Assembly: GCF_004214835.1 (NCBI RefSeq)
Contig: NZ_PIQJ01000001.1
Span: forward strand, 1,364,001 to 1,428,000
Length of the DNA: 64,000 nt
Direction: 5' to 3'
Source: Pseudidiomarina tainanensis
GTDB lineage: Bacteria > Pseudomonadota > Gammaproteobacteria > Enterobacterales > Alteromonadaceae
A model generated the notes under the pieces. It saw nothing but the letters and a program-made list of their open reading frames with translations. It had not been told where the DNA came from and did not search any database. The position numbers and the translations under genes were made by a program. Of this stretch, positions 63,277 to 64,000 are shown piece by piece. Position 1 is the stretch's first letter. Each line of letters begins with the position of its first letter.

Positions 63277-64000
63277 CTACTGCGTCGGTACTTCCGATTT
63301 GAGTTGCTTGGTGCTCGGAGTAAAGTCATTGTGCTGAAACACATCATTGAGAATAGATTGTTCCATGAAGCTACGCATTCCGGACTTGCATGGGAACCGA
63401 ACGATAAGGTGAATTTCGCCTGCCGCCGGAACCGAGATGGTTACACGTGGATCAGCTGATGGAACATCAATGCCACGGTGATCACTCATGCGTTGCATAT
63501 ACCGTCGAGCTTGCTCAACATAGTCGGCACAATGACGATTCGCTGACTCAAGCAACGCTTGTTGTGCGGCATGCCAATTGTCTTCGCGTTTGAACGGCAC
63601 GGTAAAAACATGCAGCACGAAATCATGAGTGTAACTTTCGTTCACTACTGGTTCGGAGACAAACAATGAATTTGGAATGGCGATCATACGACCGGTGCGT
63701 TGATGTGAAAATTTTCCAGGCCCTACTTCCAAAATAGTTGTCGTTAACAAATTTTGGTCAATTACATCCCCGCGAAAATCTTTGATTTGAATTCTATCGC
63801 CAATGCTAAATGCGCTACCGCCCGATTTTACTAAGCTCCCGGTCAAACACATAATGAGCTCTTTGGTTGCCACCACAAAGGCTACGGCGATTGCGACAAT
63901 ACCGAGCGCAAGCGTGCGCAGTTCCTCAGCCCAAATCAGCATGAGTCCGACAACCATTAACAGCAACAAAGCATTACGGGTTTGTACAAACCAACGACGA
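63277..64000 (-). CDS. MscS-family mechanosensitive channel (5' part beyond the window)
   Basis: At least 241 residues; the frame stays open to the right edge, so the N-terminus is missing. Pore helix region (LALGIVAIAVAFVVATKELI), beta domain (FSIGDRIQIKDFRGDVIDQN, GRMIAIPNSLF) and C-terminal alpha/beta cage are clear. It should be a small osmotic safety channel or a larger relative. Confidence 0.88.
   Translation of the reverse strand, partial: RRWFVQTRNALLLLMVVGLMLIWAEELRTLALGIVAIAVAFVVATKELIMCLTGSLVKSGGSAFSIGDRIQIKDFRGDVIDQNLLTTTILEVGPGKFSHQRTGRMIAIPNSLFVSEPVVNESYTHDFVLHVFTVPFKREDNWHAAQQALLESANRHCADYVEQARRYMQRMSDHRGIDVPSADPRVTISVPAAGEIHLIVRFPCKSGMRSFMEQSILNDVFQHNDFTPSTKQLKSEVPTQ

Noticed and set aside
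1-64000. CRISPR arrays, prophage structural genes, complete insertion sequences, rRNA operons
   Set aside because: None seen on either strand: no regularly spaced repeats, no capsid/tail genes, no intact transposase.

Overview
The window looks like chromosome of a marine gamma-proteobacterium of the Alteromonadales, with Idiomarina/Pseudidiomarina as my best guess. This rests on the gene families (AcnD/PrpF-type methylcitrate cluster, SulP-UspA pair, RhlE, OmpW, SelO, YchJ, RluF) and the moderate GC; no rRNA gene is present to settle it. The left 40 kb is a heavy-metal resistance island. The right 24 kb reads as ordinary chromosome. The border is marked by a 51-nt fragment of a tRNA-Val(GAC) 3' half (39998-40048), which is what remains at the far end of an island inserted into a tRNA gene. 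The intact tRNA should lie beyond the left edge of the window.

Island, left to right. (1) A CusCBA-type Cu/Ag efflux operon on the minus strand (7756 to 1321), with a CzcI-like secreted protein at its head. A second such protein follows, then a PII-like protein and an HMA-like protein that runs off the window. (2) A GC-richer Cd/Pb cassette (7982-9897): MerR-family CadR, divergent from an HMA-CDF transporter and a signal peptidase II. (3) A glutaredoxin-MauE fusion. (4) A long minus-strand copper operon (17587 to 10944): CzcI-like protein, DUF411 protein, TatA, CopA, CopB, CopC, CopD, an NTF2-like protein and an APC permease. (5) A 9.2-kb unit (about 18130-27370) bounded by two att-like sites, each with a conserved core and an arm site at identical spacing. 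It holds a truncated DNA methylase, a CzcI-like protein, CzcCBA, a CDF transporter and a YnfA-family protein, and is followed by a truncated tyrosine integrase. (6) A second CzcCBA operon on the minus strand (37159 to 28392) with HupE, a membrane-anchor protein and a DUF6488 protein. It is headed by a BlaI/MecI-family repressor and an M56 (BlaR1-like) membrane protease. Two near-identical 25-bp dyads, one upstream of blaI and one at the start of czcC, look like its operators. (7) A tail of small or unrecognised genes up to the tRNA fragment.

Chromosomal part. It contains a RelE/ParE-type toxin-antitoxin pair, a photolyase/cryptochrome, UspA and SulP, the RhlE helicase, a cold-shock protein, a ParD antitoxin with a broken ParE, TrxC, a DCC1 protein, DUF2798, OmpW, a thiamine-binding-like protein, SelO, a small membrane protein, YchJ, RluF and an intact ParDE. 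Then follows the methylcitrate-cycle operon (GntR-prpB-prpC-acnD-prpF), divergent from an MHYT-GGDEF-EAL c-di-GMP protein. A small lipoprotein and an MscS channel cut by the window end complete it. Four copies of a 26-30 bp palindrome (GGTGCAG...CTGCACC) sit between genes at 42-50 kb and look like a dispersed terminator/REP family.

The genes suggest layered metal defence: transenvelope RND pumps for Cu/Ag and divalent cations, periplasmic copper oxidation by CopA (with its own TatA), inner-membrane CDF export, and small Cys/His-rich periplasmic proteins accompanying each major operon.
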